This document shows, in pieces, positions 1 through 8,845 of a DNA stretch of 26,494 bases. Source of the DNA: Hofstenia miamia (Eukaryota; Xenacoelomorpha; Acoela); assembly GCA_004352715.1 (NCBI GenBank), contig SCFE01000065.1, forward strand, positions 1,236,687 through 1,263,180, read 5' to 3'. The position numbers and the translations under genes were made by a program. The notes beneath the pieces are model-generated. The model ran no database searches. It was given only the letters and a program-made list of their open reading frames with translations, and had not been told where the DNA came from. Position 1 is the stretch's first letter. Each line of letters starts with the position of its first letter.

Positions 1-5
1 AAATG

Positions 6-257
6 TCAATTTTTGTGATAAATGTTTGTGATAGAAGCGATCTCACTTGCTGTTGGTATGATAGTATATAAGATTAGCTTTAATGGGGAATTTGTGGGGA
101 TCACAATAATACAAATCCGGTAATTGAAAACTAAGATTAGAGTCATTAACATCTTTCTTGCTTGAATAAAACAACCCTGAGATTGATCAATCAGTTCATT
201 TTCAAATCTAAAATTATACATTTGTTGACGGAAAAATTCCATAGCATTTCGAATCAA
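6..257 (-). other. Unassigned open stretch, possible exon fragment
   Basis: The minus strand is open for 83 codons from a Met, and the same frame stays open upstream to about 315. The N-terminal part is basic and mixed in composition (reads SRKRKYRGRYVSRSS and then RNAMEFFRQQMYNF), and a possible acceptor (TCTTCGCAG) lies just before the PLIRNAMEFF segment. The C-terminal third is hydrophobic and AI-rich, as expected of translated AT-rich non-coding DNA. I do not recognise a family. With the local AT content, several ORFs of this length are expected by chance, so this is only a weak exon candidate. Confidence 0.15.
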
Positions 258-927
258 AGGCTGCGAAGATCTACTAACGTATCTTCCACGATATTTTCTT
301 TTACGAGAATATATTCAATGGTAATACTCTAAAAAATTCTCATAGCTGGCATGTCAGTTTTTTGCAGAGGCCAATTAAGAGTTTACCTTCATGCTATAAA
401 TCCGCTTTCAAAACTATTGAACTAATGGAATTTGCCAATTTCCACTACCAAAATCGAAAAACTGAAAAACCTACAGCTAACTAGTTTTTCTAACTGATCC
501 TTAATTATTAGAAGAGGATAGAGTCTATCTAATAGACATCTTTTTCAGTCACTGCATTAAGTTTACAATAGTCTAATGCTAATCGTGATTTGCCATTTAT
601 CTATGCCACGAGAAACCCTGAAGTAAACTATAAAACTTGATTCTTCAGTAATGGAATTTGCAAGAAAAACTTTATTTCTCTTTCTATTTTCAATGTCTTT
701 AAATGTGACAGACGATATGGTCGACTTTTAATTGATCACACATTCGTGAAATTCCCATACAAATTCCATCAGTTCCTTATCAAAATCATTTGAAAAATCA
801 CAGGAATTTAACATATTCAAATAATATTATTTAGAAATTAGAGGAATTACATCATCAACATTGAAATCAATGATAATTCCCAACTTCTGCATTAAATCTA
901 CACGACATAATGTGGTAGGGGTTAATA
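258..927. other. Non-coding stretch, nothing recognised
   Basis: AT-rich sequence with frequent stops in all frames. I see no EF-hand exon here. That matters because the inverted copy of the last EF-hand exon downstream (2019-2145) would need an upstream partner exon on the plus strand at roughly this distance if the whole gene had been copied. Confidence 0.6.
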
Positions 928-1927
928 NNNNNNNNNNNNNNNNNNNNNNNNNNNNNNNNNNNNNNNNNNNNNNNNNNNNNNNNNNNNNNNNNNNNNNNNN
1001 NNNNNNNNNNNNNNNNNNNNNNNNNNNNNNNNNNNNNNNNNNNNNNNNNNNNNNNNNNNNNNNNNNNNNNNNNNNNNNNNNNNNNNNNNNNNNNNNNNNN
1101 NNNNNNNNNNNNNNNNNNNNNNNNNNNNNNNNNNNNNNNNNNNNNNNNNNNNNNNNNNNNNNNNNNNNNNNNNNNNNNNNNNNNNNNNNNNNNNNNNNNN
1201 NNNNNNNNNNNNNNNNNNNNNNNNNNNNNNNNNNNNNNNNNNNNNNNNNNNNNNNNNNNNNNNNNNNNNNNNNNNNNNNNNNNNNNNNNNNNNNNNNNNN
1301 NNNNNNNNNNNNNNNNNNNNNNNNNNNNNNNNNNNNNNNNNNNNNNNNNNNNNNNNNNNNNNNNNNNNNNNNNNNNNNNNNNNNNNNNNNNNNNNNNNNN
1401 NNNNNNNNNNNNNNNNNNNNNNNNNNNNNNNNNNNNNNNNNNNNNNNNNNNNNNNNNNNNNNNNNNNNNNNNNNNNNNNNNNNNNNNNNNNNNNNNNNNN
1501 NNNNNNNNNNNNNNNNNNNNNNNNNNNNNNNNNNNNNNNNNNNNNNNNNNNNNNNNNNNNNNNNNNNNNNNNNNNNNNNNNNNNNNNNNNNNNNNNNNNN
1601 NNNNNNNNNNNNNNNNNNNNNNNNNNNNNNNNNNNNNNNNNNNNNNNNNNNNNNNNNNNNNNNNNNNNNNNNNNNNNNNNNNNNNNNNNNNNNNNNNNNN
1701 NNNNNNNNNNNNNNNNNNNNNNNNNNNNNNNNNNNNNNNNNNNNNNNNNNNNNNNNNNNNNNNNNNNNNNNNNNNNNNNNNNNNNNNNNNNNNNNNNNNN
1801 NNNNNNNNNNNNNNNNNNNNNNNNNNNNNNNNNNNNNNNNNNNNNNNNNNNNNNNNNNNNNNNNNNNNNNNNNNNNNNNNNNNNNNNNNNNNNNNNNNNN
1901 NNNNNNNNNNNNNNNNNNNNNNNNNNN
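928..1927. other. Assembly gap, exactly 1000 N
   Basis: The run of N is exactly 1000 bases, the usual placeholder for a gap of unknown size. The long open frames crossing it are artefacts of translating N. It forms the left border of the 1928-3120 contig. Confidence 0.98.
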
Positions 1928-2018
1928 TTTGATTTACTTTCTCTGTGGTTCAGTCTAGAAAGCTATAGAAATCCATGTAGCAATTTCTAAGAGCATGTGT
2001 GAAGCATTTTTATTTTAG

Positions 2019-2145
2019 AGAGGTGATTGAAAATAAATATAAACGGAAAGTCAACATTGATAAACTCAAGCGCTTAATCGAAAAGAAAGACATCGATGGG
2101 GACAACAGAATATCATATTACGAATTTCTGTCAGCTTCTTTGTAG
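2019..2145 (+). CDS. EF-hand protein, last exon, second copy (partial)
   Basis: A consensus acceptor (ATTTTTATTTTAG) precedes 127 bases encoding the C-terminal 41 residues plus stop of a calmodulin-like protein. These include an EF-hand loop DIDGDNRISYYE and the ending EFLSASL. It differs from the minus-strand copy at 8603-8729 by a single synonymous base (TCA versus TCT for Ser), while the flanking non-coding sequence differs far more. No matching upstream exons are visible on the plus strand in 1-927, so within this window it is an orphan exon; any partner would have to lie in the N gap. A possible AATAAA lies at 2456-2461 and another at 2648-2653. It could be a real paralogue, an allele, or a partial duplicate. 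Confidence 0.75.
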
Positions 2146-3120
2146 AAAATGCTTCGCTTTGTGTACAATTCAGGAATCATTTGTTACTGCGTTTGTAATG
2201 TTGCTGTTAGTTTAGAAATATAGTATCAATTAGTTAAATGAAAACGGTTGCTATTTGACATTAAGAGTTGTAATTCTCTACATAGTTACTACATACGCAT
2301 ATAACTTTACCAAAAGGCATAGTACAAAGGACATTAACATATGTACATGTACATAACTCCCAACTCTTGAAGCTGTGCACAATCGAAAGGCTGACTATAT
2401 GAATTGAGCATTTATAAACACAAACAAGGCTACCTCTAAAGAAAGGCAGTGAAGTAATAAATTCAAAAAATTTAGTGGAGAGCAATAATTAAATAATCAA
2501 ATAGCAAATAATTAGATTTTTAATCTGACTCTGCTGAAATTTACAAATAGAGTACATTTATTTTATTTTTTCAATATTATTCAAAGAAGTACACAAATTT
2601 TAATACATATGCTGTCAGATGTACATGTGAAACGCAAAGAAAAACGAAATAAAAGTTCATAGAAGAAATTTCATCGGAATTACTGCCTATGAATGCAGTT
2701 TGCTTGATTAATCTGCAATTATATCTTATGATGATATCTAGAGGATCGAGAAAGACTTCTGTTTAATGATCATAGTAATTGCGATAGTAACCAGATGAGG
2801 TAAACCATAACTTTTAGATATGATAGTATCACCAACCTTTGATTTGCATGCAGCATAAATAAGTATATATTATAGCTTCTTATAGCAATTAATGGTGCGA
2901 CAATGGCCCACTAATAGCATTGCTGGATCGATTTGCCATCTAGCAAACAAATATTAAATATAATAATTTACAATTCTGCCAGATCAAATTAAATTTTTAT
3001 AACAAATGAAATTACTGACCCTCTTCAGGAGTTGATAATTTAGTATGCCCGGTCTTGTTTTTATGAGCACTGTATAACGAATTCAATGGTTTGCAGCAAG
3101 GTGTCCATCTTGCTATACAC
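2146..3120. other. 3' flank of the duplicated exon, non-coding
   Basis: This probably contains the 3' UTR and downstream DNA of the EF-hand exon copy. It is AT-rich and free of convincing ORFs. It aligns in inverted orientation with 7631-8602. It includes a short module with ACAATGGCCCACTAATAG (from about 2900) related to palindromic modules at 6834 and 7483. Confidence 0.6.
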
Positions 3121-4120
3121 NNNNNNNNNNNNNNNNNNNNNNNNNNNNNNNNNNNNNNNNNNNNNNNNNNNNNNNNNNNNNNNNNNNNNNNNNNNNNNNN
3201 NNNNNNNNNNNNNNNNNNNNNNNNNNNNNNNNNNNNNNNNNNNNNNNNNNNNNNNNNNNNNNNNNNNNNNNNNNNNNNNNNNNNNNNNNNNNNNNNNNNN
3301 NNNNNNNNNNNNNNNNNNNNNNNNNNNNNNNNNNNNNNNNNNNNNNNNNNNNNNNNNNNNNNNNNNNNNNNNNNNNNNNNNNNNNNNNNNNNNNNNNNNN
3401 NNNNNNNNNNNNNNNNNNNNNNNNNNNNNNNNNNNNNNNNNNNNNNNNNNNNNNNNNNNNNNNNNNNNNNNNNNNNNNNNNNNNNNNNNNNNNNNNNNNN
3501 NNNNNNNNNNNNNNNNNNNNNNNNNNNNNNNNNNNNNNNNNNNNNNNNNNNNNNNNNNNNNNNNNNNNNNNNNNNNNNNNNNNNNNNNNNNNNNNNNNNN
3601 NNNNNNNNNNNNNNNNNNNNNNNNNNNNNNNNNNNNNNNNNNNNNNNNNNNNNNNNNNNNNNNNNNNNNNNNNNNNNNNNNNNNNNNNNNNNNNNNNNNN
3701 NNNNNNNNNNNNNNNNNNNNNNNNNNNNNNNNNNNNNNNNNNNNNNNNNNNNNNNNNNNNNNNNNNNNNNNNNNNNNNNNNNNNNNNNNNNNNNNNNNNN
3801 NNNNNNNNNNNNNNNNNNNNNNNNNNNNNNNNNNNNNNNNNNNNNNNNNNNNNNNNNNNNNNNNNNNNNNNNNNNNNNNNNNNNNNNNNNNNNNNNNNNN
3901 NNNNNNNNNNNNNNNNNNNNNNNNNNNNNNNNNNNNNNNNNNNNNNNNNNNNNNNNNNNNNNNNNNNNNNNNNNNNNNNNNNNNNNNNNNNNNNNNNNNN
4001 NNNNNNNNNNNNNNNNNNNNNNNNNNNNNNNNNNNNNNNNNNNNNNNNNNNNNNNNNNNNNNNNNNNNNNNNNNNNNNNNNNNNNNNNNNNNNNNNNNNN
4101 NNNNNNNNNNNNNNNNNNNN
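3121..4120. other. Assembly gap, exactly 1000 N
   Basis: A second run of exactly 1000 N, closing the right side of the 1928-3120 contig. Open frames spanning it on both strands are artefacts. Confidence 0.98.
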
Positions 4121-4431
4121 AGTATCTTCTGCGCATCCCACTATTCATCTTACGTTTTAGGGGATTTGCGACTTAAGAATAACATAGTAAAATAAATAGA
4201 TCACACTAAATATGCACTAAAATAAATGATAATAAAAACCTAATAAACTAAAGGAACTGGTAATTTTATTTGAGATAAAAACGGCGGTTTGTTACTTGTT
4301 TGCTTTAGAACTAATGTCGAAAAAGGCTAAAACACTGTGTGGCGTGCCGATATCGCTACATTATAATATTCAATGACTGGGGAATTACGGTAACTTTCAT
4401 TAGTTGGCTAAGGAAAGGGGGAATGCTTGAC
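4121..4431. other. Non-coding stretch, nothing recognised
   Basis: AT-rich DNA with a somewhat GC-richer patch around 4340-4370 (GTGTGGCGTGCCGATATCG). There is no ORF or RNA gene that I can support. It shows no visible match to the sequence beyond the right inverted arm. Confidence 0.5.
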
Positions 4432-4674
4432 CTAATATGCAATTTTAGTTTGCTTCGCAGATTCGAAATGTTGGGTAAAATGGAATTTCGTTTTGTGTGA
4501 AATAATTTGGTCACACAGTTGACATTTCAATTTCAAATCCAGGCCACGCAAATATGGATATTGCCATGTCTCAGACTTGTCAACGAGCTCAAAACCAGAC
4601 GTTTTTAAGCAAACCAAATTTATAGTGTTGCTTGTTAATTTGATTATGCAGATTTTTCTTATTACCTCCGCCAA
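4432..4674 (-). pseudogene. hAT/CGGBP1-like zinc-finger remnant
   Basis: The minus-strand reading of 80 residues contains C51-x2-C54 and H69, followed by KFHFTQHFESAKQTK. This resembles the N-terminal BED/CGGBP1-like zinc finger of hAT-transposon-derived proteins, which typically read L-C-x2-C ... KF-x-x-x-QH-x-x-(S/T)-x-KH. The final ligand His of that pattern is replaced by Gln75, and the frame stops five residues later (KIAY then TAG), so no transposase core follows. The first 25 or so residues are probably not homologous and overlap the neighbouring repeat. I infer a broken mobile-element or domesticated-gene fragment; it could also be chance similarity. Confidence 0.4.
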
Positions 4675-4873
4675 GGAGGTTATGTTTTTGGTACCGTTGG
4701 TTTGTTTGTTTATCTGTTAGCAACTTTACGGAAAAAGTAATAGATGGATTGACCTCAAATTTTCACCAGAGTTGCGTCTCCGCCCAAGGAGGAATCCATT
4801 AAATTTTGTTGCTGACCCGGGGGACACAAGCTGCTTGGCGTAGATCTGTGCTCTCCGAGTGCTTTTATAGTTA
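4664..4873 (+). repeat. Dispersed repeat with CCTCCGCCAAGGAGG head
   Basis: The segment opens with ACCTCCGCCAAGGAGGTTAT and runs through GTTTGTTTGTTTATCTGTTAGC, ATGGATTGACCTCAAATTTTC and CCCAAGGAGGAATCCATTAAA. It ends with CTTGGCG, GCTCTCCGAGTGCTTTTATAGTT. I recognise this order of motifs as a short non-autonomous repeat found in many aquatic animal genomes. In intact copies the head (CCTCCGCCAAG) is mirrored by a CTTGGCGGAGG tail; here the tail has decayed to CTTGGCGTAG. The copy is diverged but nearly full length. The identification is from memory of the consensus, not a search. Confidence 0.6.
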
Positions 4874-6550
4874 AATAATAGGAAGAGCAATGGATGAAAT
4901 TCTGAGAGCACAATATTTTTCAAGAATTGAAAGATTTTATGTAGCGAGACTAGCCGAACTGAACTTAGTCAAAATATAAACGAGCCGAGCCGAGCTTAGA
5001 AATTACTGCTCGTTGACAAGTCTGCTATGTATATCGGCCCAGAAATTCAGCATTAGTCGGCAATGCACCACCTGGTTATTGGAGTTTGCGAGGTGAGAAG
5101 GTGACAAGCGGTGTAATGAAATTGAGTTTTTAATTGACCAATCTGCCCACCACGCCCAACTGGTTTCAGCTCTGCTCCACATTGTTTCACACACTCATAA
5201 ATCGGGTTTCATATTTTTCCTTTATTTATGGATTGTGACGATGCGGCAGCGCCAAGACCTTTCATCCAATTATTATTATGAATTGTTTAACCCATTGATA
5301 AAGGTAGCGTCATCAGTAATGAGCCTTTTAATAGTGTAAAATAATAGTCACATAATACTACTTAGATAGAATAATGCATTTTATCAATTTAAACAATATA
5401 TTTTACCTTAACAAAAACCGTGGGTTTATTTGCAAGAGATGGTCTCCATATTTATTTTATAATTGATCTATGAAAGCTAATAAATGAGAACACAACATTT
5501 GTATACAAAAGGCAAAGACAAAAATTCATCTCATAGATTCATTTTTTTCGTAAGTTCTTTCTACAAATTTTCAAGATAAGTTATCGATGTTTTCTTGAAA
5601 CATTGGACACCAACTCAACTCAGGGGCAGTGTAATTATTTCATACACTGATCGTAGAGATATTAGGCGTTATCATTCTATAGTTCCAACTCAAAACTACA
5701 CTAAAAAAGTGTTGAAAGTGACACAAGTTTGTAAGCAAACTTCTTTTCAACATAGCAATTATTCCCTCAATAGTGATTTATTGGAAGAAATATATGTAAC
5801 CTATTGGACTTATGCTCATTAATCATCAGAAAAGAGCGCTGCGTACAATTTTAGTTGTTTCAAAAAATTTAAACCAATTTTTATGGAAAGCTTTGGTAAC
5901 GTAGTGAAATTTGAGTTGACTACTGCATCAATTCAGAGTTTCTTGAATGCTGTGAAAGTTGGTAAAACTTGTTAAAATTTATCATATTGAAGGAACGTGG
6001 TAATCATTTTAAGTTTTTCTATACAGTAATTGCTTACTGTCATTACTTTCCAGATCATTCCCTATCATTGCCACTTATTGGTAAAGTAGAGGTAAGGCGA
6101 AACGCCGAGGCCGAGTATTGTATTTTAATAACAGTATTAATGAGCGTAATATTTGAATAATAAAAAATTTAATATAAAAACCTACTGATTTTGACAATGC
6201 TTAAAGCTACCCGAGAAGGAATGCTTATCACGATCTTATTGGCTTAACCTTGAACTGCCAATGTCCTTTATAGGACAAACGGTTTTCCAGCAATTTCAAC
6301 CAATTTTCTTCGCATCTAAAATTTATGAAATATGGAATTTTGGGATATTGGTGCATAACAATTGATGAATTTTGAAAATTCGTATTAAAGAATATTGAAA
6401 ACTTGAGCATTTTTATCTAAAATTCCAATTTTTCAAAAAATTTTTTATTCTTTTTCCTAAAATTCAGGTAATGAAGAAATTGAAAGCCGGGGCTTTCGTG
6501 CAACCCCACGCTTCAATGCCACAACGAAAATGAGCGGCTTAAGCTCTCGC
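4874..6550. other. Long non-coding stretch with minor repeats
   Basis: No gene is supported. ORFs of 60-75 codons occur on both strands but lack family motifs or flanking splice sites. Visible items are a short direct repeat GAGCCGAGCCGAGC at about 4982-4995, and a GC-richer patch at 6486-6530 with a small hairpin (GAAAGCC-GG-GGCTTTC at about 6480-6497). A patch near 6092-6115 (AAGGCGAAACGCCGAGGCC) is of unknown nature. The rest is AT-rich. Confidence 0.5.
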
Positions 6551-6660
6551 TACTCGAACGACTTTTGTCGTCCGAACGAACAGCTTTTGTTGTTGATTTG
6601 GTATGCTACAGCTACACGAACAATTTTATTTATTCAATTAGTCTACACGAACGATTTAAT
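6551..6660 (+). repeat. Cluster of CGAACRA motifs
   Basis: Four short related words recur: TACTCGAACGACTTTTG (6551), TCCGAACGAACAGCTTTTG (6571), GCTACACGAACAATTTTATT (6611) and TCTACACGAACGATTTAAT (6642). They read in one direction with irregular spacing of 20-40 bp. This looks like part of a degenerate repeat or MITE of unknown family. Confidence 0.35.
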
Positions 6661-6819
6661 TGGCGACAAAAATTGTTGAAAAAGTTGTTTATATAGCATA
6701 GTGTTACAACAACGTTTTATATAGTTGTTTCATTATAAAATATTTTAGAAAGAATTACAAAAATCTGCGCATATGCAGAAAGATTGAAGTTTAGAAATAT
6801 TGCTCATCAAATTGCAAGC

Positions 6820-6960
6820 CAATAATGGTCCAACAATGGGCCATTGTAGTTGAAATTAATGGCAGATGACCGTTATGGAATTAATGGGTAAGTGATGCAT
6901 ATCGAAAAATGACTCATTGGTGACCCAATAATGGGCAATTGGTGGCAAAGAGTAGGTTTT
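6820..6960 (+). repeat. Degenerate element with palindromic GGGCC module
   Basis: AATGGTCCAACAATGGGCC begins a module whose core ACAATGG-G-CCATTGT is a perfect palindrome about a central G (6833-6847). A second, inverted-looking module (CATTGGTGACCCAATAATGG, then GCAATTGGTGG) lies at about 6915-6948. Together they suggest a small foldback-type or MITE-like relic with poorly kept ends. Confidence 0.4.
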
Positions 6961-7470
6961 TTGATATCAGAGCATTATTTTTATAAGTAAACGACAATTT
7001 TATATTGCTAAGCAGCTCATACATTCTTGTTTAAACAAACACAAGCCCAGCAAAGGACAGAAGGATATCTTTAAGCTCCTGTCTGCATATTCAATACAAA
7101 CATATGGTAGAAATTTGAGAGAATGTCTTGTTTATAAATGATAACAATAAGCATACAAATCTGCCAACTTTAACAAAAATTGAACATATTAAAATTAAGT
7201 AATTTCTTAAATCATGGAAAATCTCTTCTGCTCAAACTTAATTTTTTATATAATAGTTTATTTCAAAGTGTCCAAGTCTTCATGAATATATTATTTTGAA
7301 AATTCATTTAATATGTATAGTATAATTTTTTAAAAATTAAAAACTTTAAAAAAGCTTTTCGCTCTTCCATTTTTTACATTAAAAAAATCTAGGATCAAAA
7401 TAATGAAGTGAGTTTCATATGCAAGCATCTGCTTATTGATTATTGATTACTAAGGTCGTCACATGTGCCG
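6961..7470. other. Non-coding stretch, nothing recognised
   Basis: Very AT-rich, with long A and T runs near 7320-7390. No ORF with coding character and no RNA gene is recognised. Confidence 0.5.
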
Positions 7471-7495
7471 CCAATGGTCCACCAGTGGGCCACTG
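7471..7495 (+). repeat. Second palindromic GGGCC module
   Basis: CCAATGGTCCACCAGTGGGC leads into a core CAGTGG-G-CCACTG (7483-7495), again a perfect palindrome about G. Compared with the 6834 copy (CAATGG-G-CCATTG) it differs by an A-to-G change on one side and the matching T-to-C change on the other, so the symmetry is kept. Confidence 0.5.
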
Positions 7496-7630
7496 ATTAC
7501 ATCAGAGATCACAAATACTGCATGTTTCACACCAGCAGTCAACTGATAATGGCCAATATTATAATATAATAATAATGAATAGTAGTTAGCAACTTGGTAT
7601 AATTTGGTGGTTAAAGGTACCGTTGAGAGT

Positions 7631-8845
7631 GTGTATAGCATACTATCCTCAAGATGGACACCTTGCTGTAGGCCATTGAATTCGTTATACAGTGCTCATA
7701 AAAACCAGACCGGGCATAGTAAGTTGCGTTACCAACTACTGAAGGGGTTAGTAATTTCATTTATGAAAATTTAATTTGATCTGGCAGAATTGTAAATTAT
7801 TATATTTAATATTTGTTTGCTAGATGGCAATTCGATCCAGCAATGCTATTAATAGGCCATTGTCGCACCATTAATTGCTATAAGAAGCTATAATATATAC
7901 TTATTTATGCTGCATGCAAATTAAAGATTGGTGATACTATCATATCTAAAAGTTATGGTTTACCTCATCTGGTTGCTATCGCAATTGCTATGATCATTAA
8001 ACAGAAGTCTCTCTCGATCCTCTAGATATCATCATAAGATATAATTGCAGATTAATCAAGCAAACTGCATTCATAGGCAGTAATCCTGATTAAATTTCTT
8101 TTATGAACTTTTATTTTGTTTTCTTTGTGTTTCACATGTATATCTGACAGCATGTTTTAAAATTTGTGTACTTTTTTGAATAATATTGAAAAAATAAAAT
8201 AAATGCACTCTATTTGTAAATTTCAGCAGAGTCAGGTCCACTGTAGATTAAAATCTAAATATATTTGCTATTTGATTATTTAATTATTGCCCTCCACTAA
8301 ATTTTTTGAATTAATTACTTCATGGCTTTTGTTTAGAGGTAGCCTTGTTTGTGTTTATAAATGCTCAATTCATATAGTCAGCCTATCAATTGTGCACAGC
8401 TTCAAGAGTTGGGAGTTATGTACATATGTCAACGCATTTTGATAAAGGTGTCTTTATAGAAGCTATGTAAGCAATTACAACGCTTAATGTCAAATAGCAA
8501 CCGTTTTCATTTAACTAAATGATACTATATTTCTAAACTAACAGCAACATTACAAACGCAGTAACAAATGATTCCTGAATTGTACACAAAGCGAAGCATT
8601 TTCTACAAAGAAGCAGACAGAAATTCGTAATATGATATTCTGTTGTCCCCATCGATGTCTTTCTTTTCGATTAAGCGCTTGAGTTTATCAATGTTGACTT
8701 TCCGTTTATATTTATTTTCAATCACCTCTCTAAAATAAAAATGCTTCACACATGCTCTTAGTAATTGCTACATGAATTTCTATAGGTCTAACAGGATAAG
8801 AACTGCAGTTTTAGGCTTTTTGAACTACAGAGAAAGTAAATCAAA
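7631..8845 (-). repeat. Right arm of inverted copy (partner 1928-3120)
   Basis: The minus strand here aligns with the plus strand of 1928-3120, including the last exon of the EF-hand gene, its acceptor and about 970 bp of downstream DNA. This arm is continuous with the rest of the EF-hand gene, so it is the native position of the exon; the left arm is the orphan copy. Confidence 0.9.
8603..8729 (-). CDS. EF-hand gene, exon 3 (terminal)
   Basis: The acceptor TTTATTTTAG ends at 8730, and the exon starts by completing an Arg codon split AG/A. It encodes REVIENKYKRKVNIDKLK, then the fourth EF-hand, and stops at TAG 8605-8603. The other nearby AG, two bases on, would put a stop in frame within three codons, so this acceptor is the only workable one. 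A possible AATAAA on the minus strand near 8107-8113 is far downstream. Confidence 0.88.

Larger units (their letters stand above)
1928..3120 (+). repeat. Left arm of inverted copy (partner 7631-8845)
   Basis: Reading plus here matches the minus strand of 7631-8845 along its whole length, from the first base after one N gap to the last base before the next. The copies differ by scattered substitutions and several indels. One is an 11-bp segment present near 7641-7651 and absent next to 3111. Another is a longer segment near 8784-8822 replaced by about 10 bp near 1955. A third is a rearranged stretch near 2275-2340. Because the arm is a small contig bounded by two placeholder gaps, it may be an alternative haplotype or paralogous contig placed in inverted orientation, rather than a true local inverted duplication. 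Confidence 0.9.

Noticed and set aside
861-1958. 365-codon plus-strand open frame
   Set aside because: Almost all of it is untranslatable N from the 1000-base gap.
3012-4195. Four long open frames on both strands
   Set aside because: All are created by the 1000-N gap at 3121-4120.
5003-5194. 63-codon minus-strand frame with several Trp residues
   Set aside because: The composition is unusual but no family pattern is seen and no flanking exon signals were found.
7459-7641. 60-codon minus-strand frame next to the inverted arm
   Set aside because: It lies in repeat modules and a TAA/TAT-rich run, with no motif or splice context.
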